From NCBI RefSeq assembly GCF_900129215.1, contig NZ_FQUQ01000001.1:1550001-1614000 (forward strand): 64,000 nt of DNA. The letters are read 5' to 3'. The notes below the pieces were generated by a model. That model had not been told where the DNA came from. It searched no databases and was given only the letters and a program-made list of their open reading frames with translations. Origin of the DNA: Pedobacter caeni. Its GTDB lineage: Bacteria; Bacteroidota; Bacteroidia; Sphingobacteriales; Sphingobacteriaceae. Shown here one piece after another: positions 24,247 to 31,959 of this stretch; the stretch's first letter is position 1, and each line of letters opens with the position of its first letter. The position numbers and the translations under genes are program-made.

Positions 24247-24264
24247 ATATCCGCTACACAGACC

Positions 24265-25965
24265 TTAACTTCCCTGGACAAATACAGGAGTCTCTGAAAC
24301 CAATATTTTCAGCTTTCCGTTCTGTGTCTTTTTCTGGCGCACTTCCATTTGGTCTGAGCCTGGTTTCAGGTAATATATGGTTGCTGTTTTAGCTCCATTC
24401 ATATTCAGTTCATAAGCTTCTTTTCTGTCTTTTTCATCAGGCACAACCAAAATATACATTGATTTTTTGCCCATCTGATAGACATCCACTACCGGATCTT
24501 CATTTATAGTGCGGCTGTAACGATACTCACCCATTAACTTCCGAACCTGTAAAAGATAATCTGCTGCTGACCTGCGTTTAGCCAATGTAACCAGTCCGGA
24601 GGCACCAAATGTTTCACCTGCATTTAATTTGGCATCCTTATCATCAAACATCTGATAGAAAAACACCCTGTCCAGGCCATGTCTTGCATACATTAAAGAA
24701 GTACGTAAAATCCAGTCTGCCTGAGTCAATTCCAATGATTTCGATCCTATAGCAATGACTTTCTGTACACTTTTAGGATGAAGGTCATAACCTGTTTCTG
24801 TGGTCCATACTTCCATTCCATGCCCCAATTCCCTGGCGAGTTTCACAAATCCATCAGCAATCTCTCCCATATCATTGGTTTCAGGAGCAACACCACGTTT
24901 TTTACTTTTAAATTTAGCAAACCAACCTGTATAATCATTGGAATACATGTGGAAGTTGATCACATCAAAACACAAATTGACGCTTCCATCTGGTCGGTAC
25001 CCTCTGTTCTCCTTGCACCATTCAATCATTTCCCTTACAAATTTGATATCAGGACGGGCTATCCCACCCATCACTACCTTCATCGAAGGATCAGCCGTCT
25101 TTACCCCAACATTTTTTCCCATTGTTCCTTTATGCCCATCGTAGAATGCAGACAGGTTTGCGGCATATTGCCGGCCATTCTGCTGAGAGTTTTTCCCAAG
25201 CCACCATTTATCCGGTTCATTTCCACATTCTACATACCTGACATAATTAAGTCCGATTTTAACGGTATTCACAAGGTCTGTTGACCATCTTGGTTCTTTA
25301 TATACCTTAACAAGGCCCGAGTCTATATTTTTATTCGCTCCATATCTGGCGGCAAACTGAAAGCCTAACTTGGCCTGGGCCAGGTATGATGTTGGTTTTT
25401 CAGTATCTGATCCATATGGTGCCGGAATGTTTGAAAAAGTTCTTTCCTTTGCCGGATATGTGGCCGATAACCAGGGCGGAGCATTTTGAAAACAGCTCAA
25501 CACAGGTATTCCTTCTTTTTTAAAACGCTCATACATAACATCGAAATACCAGCCACCACCATTTGTCGGGTTAAAGGTATACTGACCTGGTTTATGTTCC
25601 AGCCTTTCCCAATCAATATAATGCCTTACTCCTCCAAATGATTTCGCCAAAGCCATTTTAGGCTCATAAATCCGGCTTCCATCCGCAGGATCTTTGGGAT
25701 TTTGTAATAAATCCCATTCAAAAGCATTAATCCCGGTAAGGTCTGCCATCTTAGCACCAGATTTAGCTGCTACCGGAAGCGTCTCTGCTATTGATGAGGT
25801 ATCTGCCTTTGATGAAACAGGAGGATGACTTCCATCTTCATGAATACTGTCGTTTACAATTTCACCAATCTCTGTTTGATGATTAACCTTATCAGAATGA
25901 CAACCCATTATAAGGGCCGAAGTCACGATTAGAAAATAAAGAGGAAGCGTAAAGAGGTTTTTCAT
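24265..25965 (-). CDS. glycoside-hydrolase-like lipoprotein (clan A TIM-barrel type)
   Basis: A 566-aa secreted lipoprotein: signal MKNLFTLPLYFLIVTSALIMGC with lipidated Cys22, then a linker of about 45 residues rich in Ser/Asp/His. From about 75 on it resembles retaining (beta/alpha)8 glycosidases of clan A (GH39/GH5-like). Glu250 in VECGNEPDKWW is the expected acid/base and Glu390 in VWTTETGYD the expected nucleophile. VRHYIDWE, FQNAPPW and NFHMYSND are further barrel motifs. It would act in the periplasm or at the cell surface. In a polysaccharide locus it may trim or release the locus's own glycan. The exact GH family is not certain. It is divergent from the second GT14 gene. Confidence 0.83.
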   Translation of the reverse strand: MKNLFTLPLYFLIVTSALIMGCHSDKVNHQTEIGEIVNDSIHEDGSHPPVSSKADTSSIAETLPVAAKSGAKMADLTGINAFEWDLLQNPKDPADGSRIYEPKMALAKSFGGVRHYIDWERLEHKPGQYTFNPTNGGGWYFDVMYERFKKEGIPVLSCFQNAPPWLSATYPAKERTFSNIPAPYGSDTEKPTSYLAQAKLGFQFAARYGANKNIDSGLVKVYKEPRWSTDLVNTVKIGLNYVRYVECGNEPDKWWLGKNSQQNGRQYAANLSAFYDGHKGTMGKNVGVKTADPSMKVVMGGIARPDIKFVREMIEWCKENRGYRPDGSVNLCFDVINFHMYSNDYTGWFAKFKSKKRGVAPETNDMGEIADGFVKLARELGHGMEVWTTETGYDLHPKSVQKVIAIGSKSLELTQADWILRTSLMYARHGLDRVFFYQMFDDKDAKLNAGETFGASGLVTLAKRRSAADYLLQVRKLMGEYRYSRTINEDPVVDVYQMGKKSMYILVVPDEKDRKEAYELNMNGAKTATIYYLKPGSDQMEVRQKKTQNGKLKILVSETPVFVQGS

Positions 25966-26023
25966 AATTACGATAAGAGTACAATATCATGCCAAAACAA
26001 GATAAGCAAGTAATTTCACAAAG

Positions 26024-26045
26024 ACACCTGAAAATTTTCAGGTGT
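26024..26045. repeat. perfect 22-bp palindrome between divergent genes
   Basis: ACACCTGAAAA followed directly by its exact complement TTTTCAGGTGT, without a spacer. It sits in the 263-base gap between the divergently transcribed hydrolase lipoprotein (start 25965) and the second GT14 gene (start 26229). Length and position suggest a dimeric-regulator operator. It could also form a cruciform or terminator-like hairpin, but no T-run follows. Confidence 0.6.
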
Positions 26046-26228
26046 AGCCGGGCTAATTAAGAAAACAAAACCCCAAAACGGGTAAATTTCAACATTATCC
26101 CAGCCCCCCTAAGGTCTCATCTGATCCTGAACAAAAAAAACAATATGATATCATTGAATTATACGTTTATTAGTAAAACTATTTACTAGCTAACACCGCC
26201 CAACGGGGATTACATTTTAAATTCAATT

Positions 26229-27092
26229 ATGCGCATTGCCCATATCATCATAGCCCATACCAACCCAAATCAGCTCAGTAGATTAATCAACAGATTACAA
26301 CATCCTGAGGCAGATTTTTACTTACATATAGACCTTAAAGTTGACATTGCTGCTTTTAAATCGCTCCTGGACATACCAAACGTGACTTTTATCAAAAACA
26401 GGATCAACTGTAACTGGGGCGGCAACAGCCTGTTCATCGGAATCATCAGCGCATTGAAAGAAGTGCTTTCTCTAAATCAGAACCATGACTATATCAACCT
26501 CCTCAGCGGACAGGATTACCCCCTGGTCCCTCCCGGTGAATTTCATGATTACCTTAAAAAAAATGCAGGCACCAGCTTTATTTCCTATGAAACCGCAGCT
26601 GATTCTGCCTGGCTAAAAGAGGCGCTGCACAGATATGAAAAATATCACCTCACCGATCTGAACTTTAAATGGAAATATACCCTTCAAAAGATCATGAATG
26701 CCGTATTACCCCTAAGAAAGTTTCCCATCAAAGGGCAATTCTATGGAGGCAATAAGGCGACCTGGTGGACCGTAACCACAGCAGCAGCCAGATACGTGGT
26801 TGAACAGCTTCAGCAATCAGAAAGGCTGACCCGGTCGTTAAAATACTCCTGGGGAACCGACGAATTTGTCTTCAGCTCTCTCCTGATGAATTCCCCTTTT
26901 AAAGATCAGGTACTGAATAATAATTTGCGCTATATTGATTGGTCTGAGGGAAAGGTTAACCCCAAATTACTCCGTATTGCTGATTTTGAAAGCCTTAAAC
27001 AGTCGGAGATGATGTTTGCCAGAAAATTCGATATGCTTAAAGATGGGGAAATACTTGATAAAATAGACAGCGACTGCCTGGGATGGAGCTAA
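26229..27092 (+). CDS. GT14-like glycosyltransferase, second copy
   Basis: A 287-aa paralogue of the protein at 21109-21990. It starts MRIAHIIIAHTNPNQLSRL and keeps INLLSGQDYPLVPP, WGTDEFVFSSLLMNSPFKDQ and YIDWSEGKVNPK at equivalent places. Elsewhere it differs widely, so this is an old duplication or a separate import, probably with its own acceptor or donor. It is cytoplasmic, with no signal peptide. It begins downstream of the palindrome-bearing divergent region and is followed after 110 bases by a methyltransferase gene. Confidence 0.86.
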   Translation: MRIAHIIIAHTNPNQLSRLINRLQHPEADFYLHIDLKVDIAAFKSLLDIPNVTFIKNRINCNWGGNSLFIGIISALKEVLSLNQNHDYINLLSGQDYPLVPPGEFHDYLKKNAGTSFISYETAADSAWLKEALHRYEKYHLTDLNFKWKYTLQKIMNAVLPLRKFPIKGQFYGGNKATWWTVTTAAARYVVEQLQQSERLTRSLKYSWGTDEFVFSSLLMNSPFKDQVLNNNLRYIDWSEGKVNPKLLRIADFESLKQSEMMFARKFDMLKDGEILDKIDSDCLGWS

Positions 27093-27202
27093 TGCCCAAC
27101 TGTGGAATACTTTTTGACAGAGGTCTTTCAATTACCACCACACAAATACGCAGTAAACACAGACAGAAATCATGTTAAAACCGAAACAACCAAGTTAGCT
27201 AT

Positions 27203-27949
27203 ATGAAGTTTAGCAATCCTAAAACCCGGAACCACCTCTCCATAAAAAAAGCCTACCATGTTTTAGAAATTGGGGGTGGCAACTATCCCCATCCGAGAGC
27301 GAATGTAGTTGTAGACAAATATGTAGATTCCAATTACCACAGAAGCGGGAATATCAAAGTTTACCCACATCAAAAATTCGTACTTGCTGAGGGGGAGTCT
27401 CTTCCTTTCGAAGATCAATCTTTTGATTATATCATTTGCTGCCATGTGCTGGAACATGTAGATGATCCTATTGCCTTTCTGAAAGAACAAACAAGGGTGG
27501 CCTCAAGAGGTTATATCGAAACGCCTTCTATTATTGGTGAATATTTAATGCCAAAAGAATCTCACAAATGGCTGATTCAGGAAATAGACGGAAAAATCAT
27601 CATGTATGATAAAGAGACTATCGGATTTGTGGCCTGGCAGGATTTCGGAAATGTATTTCTGGAATACCTCCCAAAACAATCAGTCGGTTATAAAATCATG
27701 CAACGCACCCATAATAACTTAACCAATATGGTTTATGAATGGTCCTCTGAAATTGAAGTACTGGTTAATCCTGAAAGCAGCTATTACAGGGATTTCTTTA
27801 CAAAACCATGGGATGTAGCTACCTGCAATAAATTATTACACCAAAATTCCTTCAAATCTGAAGCAAAATCCTCTATGGGAGCCATCATCAATATTGTCAA
27901 AACGTTTTTCAGCAACAAAGAAAAAAGCTTAAGAGACCCCGTGATTTAA
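27203..27949 (+). CDS. class I SAM-dependent methyltransferase
   Basis: A 248-aa protein. VLEIGGGNYPHPRANVVVDK near the N-terminus is motif I with a following acidic strand. SLPFEDQSFDYIICCHVLEHVDDP (about 69-92) is the motif II-III region typical of methyltransferase-11 type enzymes, with HVLEHV as hallmark. The C-terminal half has no further motif I can name. As it sits in a glycan cluster it may methylate a sugar or lipid-linked intermediate, but that is inference. A strong terminator follows 26 bases after the stop. Confidence 0.8.
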   Translation: MKFSNPKTRNHLSIKKAYHVLEIGGGNYPHPRANVVVDKYVDSNYHRSGNIKVYPHQKFVLAEGESLPFEDQSFDYIICCHVLEHVDDPIAFLKEQTRVASRGYIETPSIIGEYLMPKESHKWLIQEIDGKIIMYDKETIGFVAWQDFGNVFLEYLPKQSVGYKIMQRTHNNLTNMVYEWSSEIEVLVNPESSYYRDFFTKPWDVATCNKLLHQNSFKSEAKSSMGAIINIVKTFFSNKEKSLRDPVI

Positions 27950-27974
27950 GCCTGGGGCTACTCATAAACCTGCA

Positions 27975-28025
27975 ACTCCTTTATCCGGTATCAACAGATA
28001 CTACCGGATAAAGGAGTTTTTTTTT
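27975..28025 (+). terminator. strong hairpin terminator
   Basis: Two perfect 16-bp arms (27975-27990 and 28002-28017), beginning ACTCCTTTATCC, close an 11-base loop and run into a stretch of T. It ends the GT14/methyltransferase transcript. Confidence 0.9.
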
Positions 28026-28302
28026 AAAGAAATACCAGAATCTACAAACCTGCTCCAGCCCCCTCAACCTTCCGGTTTAAACCAAAAACTGGGGATTTTT
28101 TTTCACAAAATACCCCAATTATGCCGTTTTTTTTCACAAAAATTTTGCAAAACGCAGTTTGTAAGTAATATTTTGACTATAATTGCATCGAATTCCAGCT
28201 GGATAAACGCTTAACTACCAAAAGGATGACATCATTTTCAGTATTAGAAATATAGGGATTTCGATATTGCTTTGATATTAAAAATTTAATTAAGACAACT
28301 TT
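28026..28302 (+). promoter_or_regulatory. leader region of the beta-helix lipoprotein with a direct repeat
   Basis: This A+T-rich gap carries the sequence TTTTTTTTCACAAAA twice, at 28096-28110 and 28127-28141, 31 bases (about three helical turns) apart on the same face of the DNA. The first copy lies between GGGG and CCCC blocks. Such phased direct repeats can be regulator sites. No full TAnnTTTG promoter was identified, and no ORF is supported. Confidence 0.35.
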
Positions 28303-29709
28303 ATGAGATTAAAAATAATCGCGCTCTTATCTTTAACCGCTCTCTTCATTACCTTCTGTTCCTGCAAAAAAAGCGTTATAGGAGTCGAAACTCCCCCGGT
28401 AGTTGAAGTTCCTGATCCTCCTGTTGTTACCCCACCAAACCCCGAAGTAAAGCCCGATACCGTTATTGAACTCGGTACTGGTTCCGGTAACCTGACCATC
28501 GAAGGAACCAAGTGGTCTTCTATGGGAAATATCCTGATTAAAATAAAAAGCGGCTCTTACTCCAGTATAAATCTCAAAAACCTCAAAATTCCTGAGGGCA
28601 AAAGAATGACCATCAAAAACACGGCAGATGGCGTGGTCTATGTGAAAGAAGAAATCAGCCTGACAAATGTAAAAAACCTGACGATTTCAGGTAATGGATC
28701 AAAAGATAAATATGGCTTTCAATTGTTAAGCGTTCCTTACAGATGCATCCGCATAAACGACTATTGGGCGGGTGTAGAAATCAGCAGAATGAGGTTTACC
28801 AATAATCCTGATTATTGTATTTCCATAGAAAACAGCATTTCCGGAAAAACATATACCAGTTCTGAAGAAAGCAGATCTGACAACATAAAGATCCTTGATT
28901 GTGAATTTGACAATGCAGGCACTGTATATTTCGGTGGAGAGATCAATAAAGATACTGGTATTGACAAAGGTTTTGTAAAGGGATTGGAAATTGCCTATTG
29001 TGTTTTCAAGAACAGTTCTCCGGGCGATTGTATTAAAGTTGGAAACGTACAGGATTATAACATCCATCACAATACCTTTAATAACATCAATAGTGATTCT
29101 CAAATTCATAACGGAATTGTTTTCGTAGCGGGCAATGGTCATGTTCACCATAACAAATGCACCAATCATCAGGGCAATTTTGTAAGGGCATGGATCTATT
29201 CCAGAGGAACAGCAACAACCTCAACTGCCTATGACAACATCATTTACAATTCCCGTAAATACTCAGCCTTTGAATATCAGGGCTATGCAAGACACATGTG
29301 GTCTGGTAAAACTACTTATTCCAATGCCATCTGTTACAATAACACAGTTGGAAAGATGAATACCAGTCAGGATTGGATTGGTACTGTAATTGACATTTAT
29401 GATCTGTTTGGTGGTACTATGCAGGTATACAATAATGTAGGAATTAACTTTGCTCATCCTCAGGGATTTGATAAACCAGCCGGACAACAAAGCTATATCA
29501 ACAACATTCAGGCAAATCAGGCGGTAACAGAGTCCAATAACCTTTACTTCAGCTCCCTTCAGGAAGCAGGAATTATGAACGAATCAGACTTTAAATTAAA
29601 CGGAAATTCGGCATTGAAATCCAAAGGAAAGAGCCTCAGCTGGTTAACTGATGATTACTACGATACCAAACGTAACAGCAGTACACCTTCTATTGGCGCT
29701 GTCGAATAG
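28303..29709 (+). CDS. right-handed beta-helix lipoprotein
   Basis: A 468-aa lipoprotein: signal MRLKIIALLSLTALFITFCSC with Cys21 as the likely lipidation site, then a Pro/Val-rich linker (VETPPVVEVPDPPVVTPPNP, about 28-47). The rest shows the repeated pattern of a right-handed parallel beta-helix, with short strands and Asn ladders (NLTISGNGS, IKILDCEFDNAG, LEIAYCVFKNSS, NIHHNTFNNI, HVHHNKCTNH). This is the fold of pectate-lyase-like and alginate-lyase-like enzymes and of carbohydrate-binding proteins. I see no clear catalytic Arg/Lys triad, so lyase, epimerase or binding roles remain open. Location beside a glycan operon suggests action on surface polysaccharide. It converges with the flippase gene 27 bases later. 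Confidence 0.82.
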   Translation: MRLKIIALLSLTALFITFCSCKKSVIGVETPPVVEVPDPPVVTPPNPEVKPDTVIELGTGSGNLTIEGTKWSSMGNILIKIKSGSYSSINLKNLKIPEGKRMTIKNTADGVVYVKEEISLTNVKNLTISGNGSKDKYGFQLLSVPYRCIRINDYWAGVEISRMRFTNNPDYCISIENSISGKTYTSSEESRSDNIKILDCEFDNAGTVYFGGEINKDTGIDKGFVKGLEIAYCVFKNSSPGDCIKVGNVQDYNIHHNTFNNINSDSQIHNGIVFVAGNGHVHHNKCTNHQGNFVRAWIYSRGTATTSTAYDNIIYNSRKYSAFEYQGYARHMWSGKTTYSNAICYNNTVGKMNTSQDWIGTVIDIYDLFGGTMQVYNNVGINFAHPQGFDKPAGQQSYINNIQANQAVTESNNLYFSSLQEAGIMNESDFKLNGNSALKSKGKSLSWLTDDYYDTKRNSSTPSIGAVE

Positions 29710-29736
29710 ATCATATCAGGAAATCAAGGGATTAAA

Positions 29737-31086
29737 TCAGCCCAGGAACTTTGCTTTATTGGTCCGGATTAATTCCTTGATTTCCCTGTAACCATACTGA
29801 TAGATATTCCAGAACGGGAATTTCTCATAATAAGCATTCAATGCAAAATAGCCAATCAGCAAACCGGTCAGCAAGCTGAAAATGGAAGCACCAACAACTC
29901 CATAAATACTGTGTGTATAATAAATCGCAATCAGATCGGTAACCGCCACTACGATAAACATGATAAATACTTTAATGAAGTTGATTTTTGGAAGGTGAAT
30001 CACATCCAGCGTTAACGCAAAAAATCTTTCTGCAGGATAGAGCGCAGCCAGCATCATATAGATGCGAAGTATATTTGGCGCCTCAGTCTGTACATATTTG
30101 CCCCCACCCAACAACAAAATTGCATACTCTGCAAAGATAAAGGTCAGAATAATGACGGGTAACATCGCAATGGTAAAAATACCTATGTATTTTTTCATGA
30201 CCACAATCACCTCCGATTTTTTTCCGCTATTGTAATTTTCAGATAAAGCAGGCATCGCAGTATACACAAAACTCCGCATCGGAATTTCTATGATCTGAGT
30301 AAGCTTTGTTCCGGCATTATAAATCGCAAGCGCGGCCGGGCCCAGAAAAAAGTTAATGATAAAGCTATCTGTAGTGCTCAATAAAGTAGAGCTGATACTT
30401 GTTCCGACCGTGAATTTCCCAAAATCGAACATTTCTCTTGTCACCTTAGGCGATCTGTGTTTGAACTTTCTAAACTCCGACCAACCCATAATCAAAGCAA
30501 GGGAACTGGATAAAAGATTAGAAAGCAGGTAGACAAATATTACCGTAGTGATCTCAATCCTTCCAATGAAGATCAGGATGAGAATAAAGAAAAGGAAAGA
30601 CCCCTGATTACTGAAATTCAGGATCAACAGGCGGTCATACCTTTGTTTGGCCTGCAACACACAATTGGCCACAAAAAATGGAAGCGACAATACGTAGTTG
30701 AGACCAAAGAATTTCAGAAACAAAGTGACACTCTGGTTTTCAACATATAAAGAAGCAAAATATGCCGGAATATTCACCAGAATAAAGACCAGGGTAATAC
30801 AACCTGCAATGAACCAGGTAGAACCGACCACCTCAATTTTACGCTCATCAGTAGAGCCTGAGTAAAACTTCACTACTGTAGTTGCCAGAAAACCAGACCT
30901 TAAGGTGTCGACCAGCAATAATATAGTCAAAAAGAAGCCCCAGACCCCCATATCATGGATGGAAAGCATCCTCAATAATACAGAGATGGTCACCATACCA
31001 ATAATGGCATTGGTTCCGTTGCTCAGCAGAGATAAGAAATATTTACTTTTAACAATATTAAGTAAGGCTAGTAGTTTTGATTTCAT
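29737..31086 (-). CDS. polysaccharide flippase (Wzx-like, MOP superfamily)
   Basis: A 449-aa integral membrane protein with about 12 hydrophobic segments spread from residue 15 to 430. Features of PST/MATE-type flippases are seen: LSNGTNAIIGMVTISVLLRML at the N-terminus, DFGKFTVGTSISSTLLSTTDSFIINFFLG in the middle, and IEIPMRSFVYTAMPALSENYNSGKK. Such proteins move undecaprenyl-linked oligosaccharides from the cytoplasmic to the periplasmic side of the inner membrane. It is the last gene of the long minus-strand polysaccharide operon, 25 bases after the GT2 gene. It pairs functionally with the polymerase at 37412-38863 and the co-polymerase at 38949-41117. Confidence 0.86.
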   Translation of the reverse strand: MKSKLLALLNIVKSKYFLSLLSNGTNAIIGMVTISVLLRMLSIHDMGVWGFFLTILLLVDTLRSGFLATTVVKFYSGSTDERKIEVVGSTWFIAGCITLVFILVNIPAYFASLYVENQSVTLFLKFFGLNYVLSLPFFVANCVLQAKQRYDRLLILNFSNQGSFLFFILILIFIGRIEITTVIFVYLLSNLLSSSLALIMGWSEFRKFKHRSPKVTREMFDFGKFTVGTSISSTLLSTTDSFIINFFLGPAALAIYNAGTKLTQIIEIPMRSFVYTAMPALSENYNSGKKSEVIVVMKKYIGIFTIAMLPVIILTFIFAEYAILLLGGGKYVQTEAPNILRIYMMLAALYPAERFFALTLDVIHLPKINFIKVFIMFIVVAVTDLIAIYYTHSIYGVVGASIFSLLTGLLIGYFALNAYYEKFPFWNIYQYGYREIKELIRTNKAKFLG

Positions 31087-31111
31087 GTATAGGTAAATGT
31101 GAAGCCTGGGC

Positions 31112-31951
31112 TCAATTTGTTTTTTTTCGGGAAATGAAGTTGTACTTAAAGCGTCTGATCTCTTCAGAGATCCTTTTGAAAATTACCGTCATAAAGCTTC
31201 CATCCTGCTGTAAAGTACGAACTCCTGTCCATACCCTCGCCTTGTCTGCCTTTACCTGTCGGATTTTTCCGTATTGCATCAGGTCCATGCACAATTGCCC
31301 GTCCTCGCCCCGTCTGTTAATGGTGATAAAACCGATTTTCAGACCATAGGATTTGACATAGCCCATACTGATTCCAAAAGTATTGAAATAGGGTTGTTTT
31401 GCATGTCTCATCGCTGCTGCGATATCCTTCATCTTTTCCATCATAAAGAGTTTCCATCGTGGAAAGCCGGGTTCACTGATAAATGCATACCGTCCGTATA
31501 TACAAACCACATCTTTTTGCTGCAGGACTGTAGTCATCTCATCAATCCAGCAATCAGGATAAAAACAATCTGCATCTGCCGTCAGGATATACTTTCCAAG
31601 TGCATTCTCCTGCCCTTTTTGTCTGGCAGGCCCTGCTCCCTGTTTCAGTTCAATAAAAGATTTTATATGTAAACGGTCCAGGATCGCCTGGGTTTTATCT
31701 GTAGAATTATTGTTAACCACAATAATTTCAAACGGAATGTTTGTCCGCATTTTAGATAAAGTAGCCACACAGCGCAGGATATTTTCCTCTTCATTCCAGG
31801 CAATGACCACCACACTAACCAGGGGCTCTTTACTTTGTACCCGATCCAGATCAGTATTGATCTGATCAAAAAGCAAAGGATCAATCTCCCCGTAGCTTTT
31901 AAACGAGTACTGGAACTGATCTAACCATTCTGGATTTTTAAAAATATTCAT
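31112..31951 (-). CDS. glycosyltransferase family 2
   Basis: A 279-aa GT-A glycosyltransferase. After about 40 residues of unclear role it shows VVVIAWNEEENILRC (about 47-61), VVNNNSTDKTQ, a GAGPARQKG loop and LTADADCFYPD as the DXD metal site. GISMGYVKS and RRGEDGQLCMDL resemble the acceptor region. The C-terminal segment (VRTLQQDGSFMTVIFKRISEE) is basic and may contact the membrane. It lies 8 bases after the GMC oxidoreductase gene in the same operon, so it likely assembles the same glycan. The donor sugar is unknown. Confidence 0.86.
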   Translation of the reverse strand: MNIFKNPEWLDQFQYSFKSYGEIDPLLFDQINTDLDRVQSKEPLVSVVVIAWNEEENILRCVATLSKMRTNIPFEIIVVNNNSTDKTQAILDRLHIKSFIELKQGAGPARQKGQENALGKYILTADADCFYPDCWIDEMTTVLQQKDVVCIYGRYAFISEPGFPRWKLFMMEKMKDIAAAMRHAKQPYFNTFGISMGYVKSYGLKIGFITINRRGEDGQLCMDLMQYGKIRQVKADKARVWTGVRTLQQDGSFMTVIFKRISEEIRRFKYNFISRKKTN

Positions 31952-31959
31952 ACAACAAG

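Noticed and set aside
24778..25284. 168-aa plus-strand ORF opposite the hydrolase lipoprotein
   Set aside because: Antisense to the well-supported glycosidase coding region and rich in His/Cys/Phe as antisense frames are.
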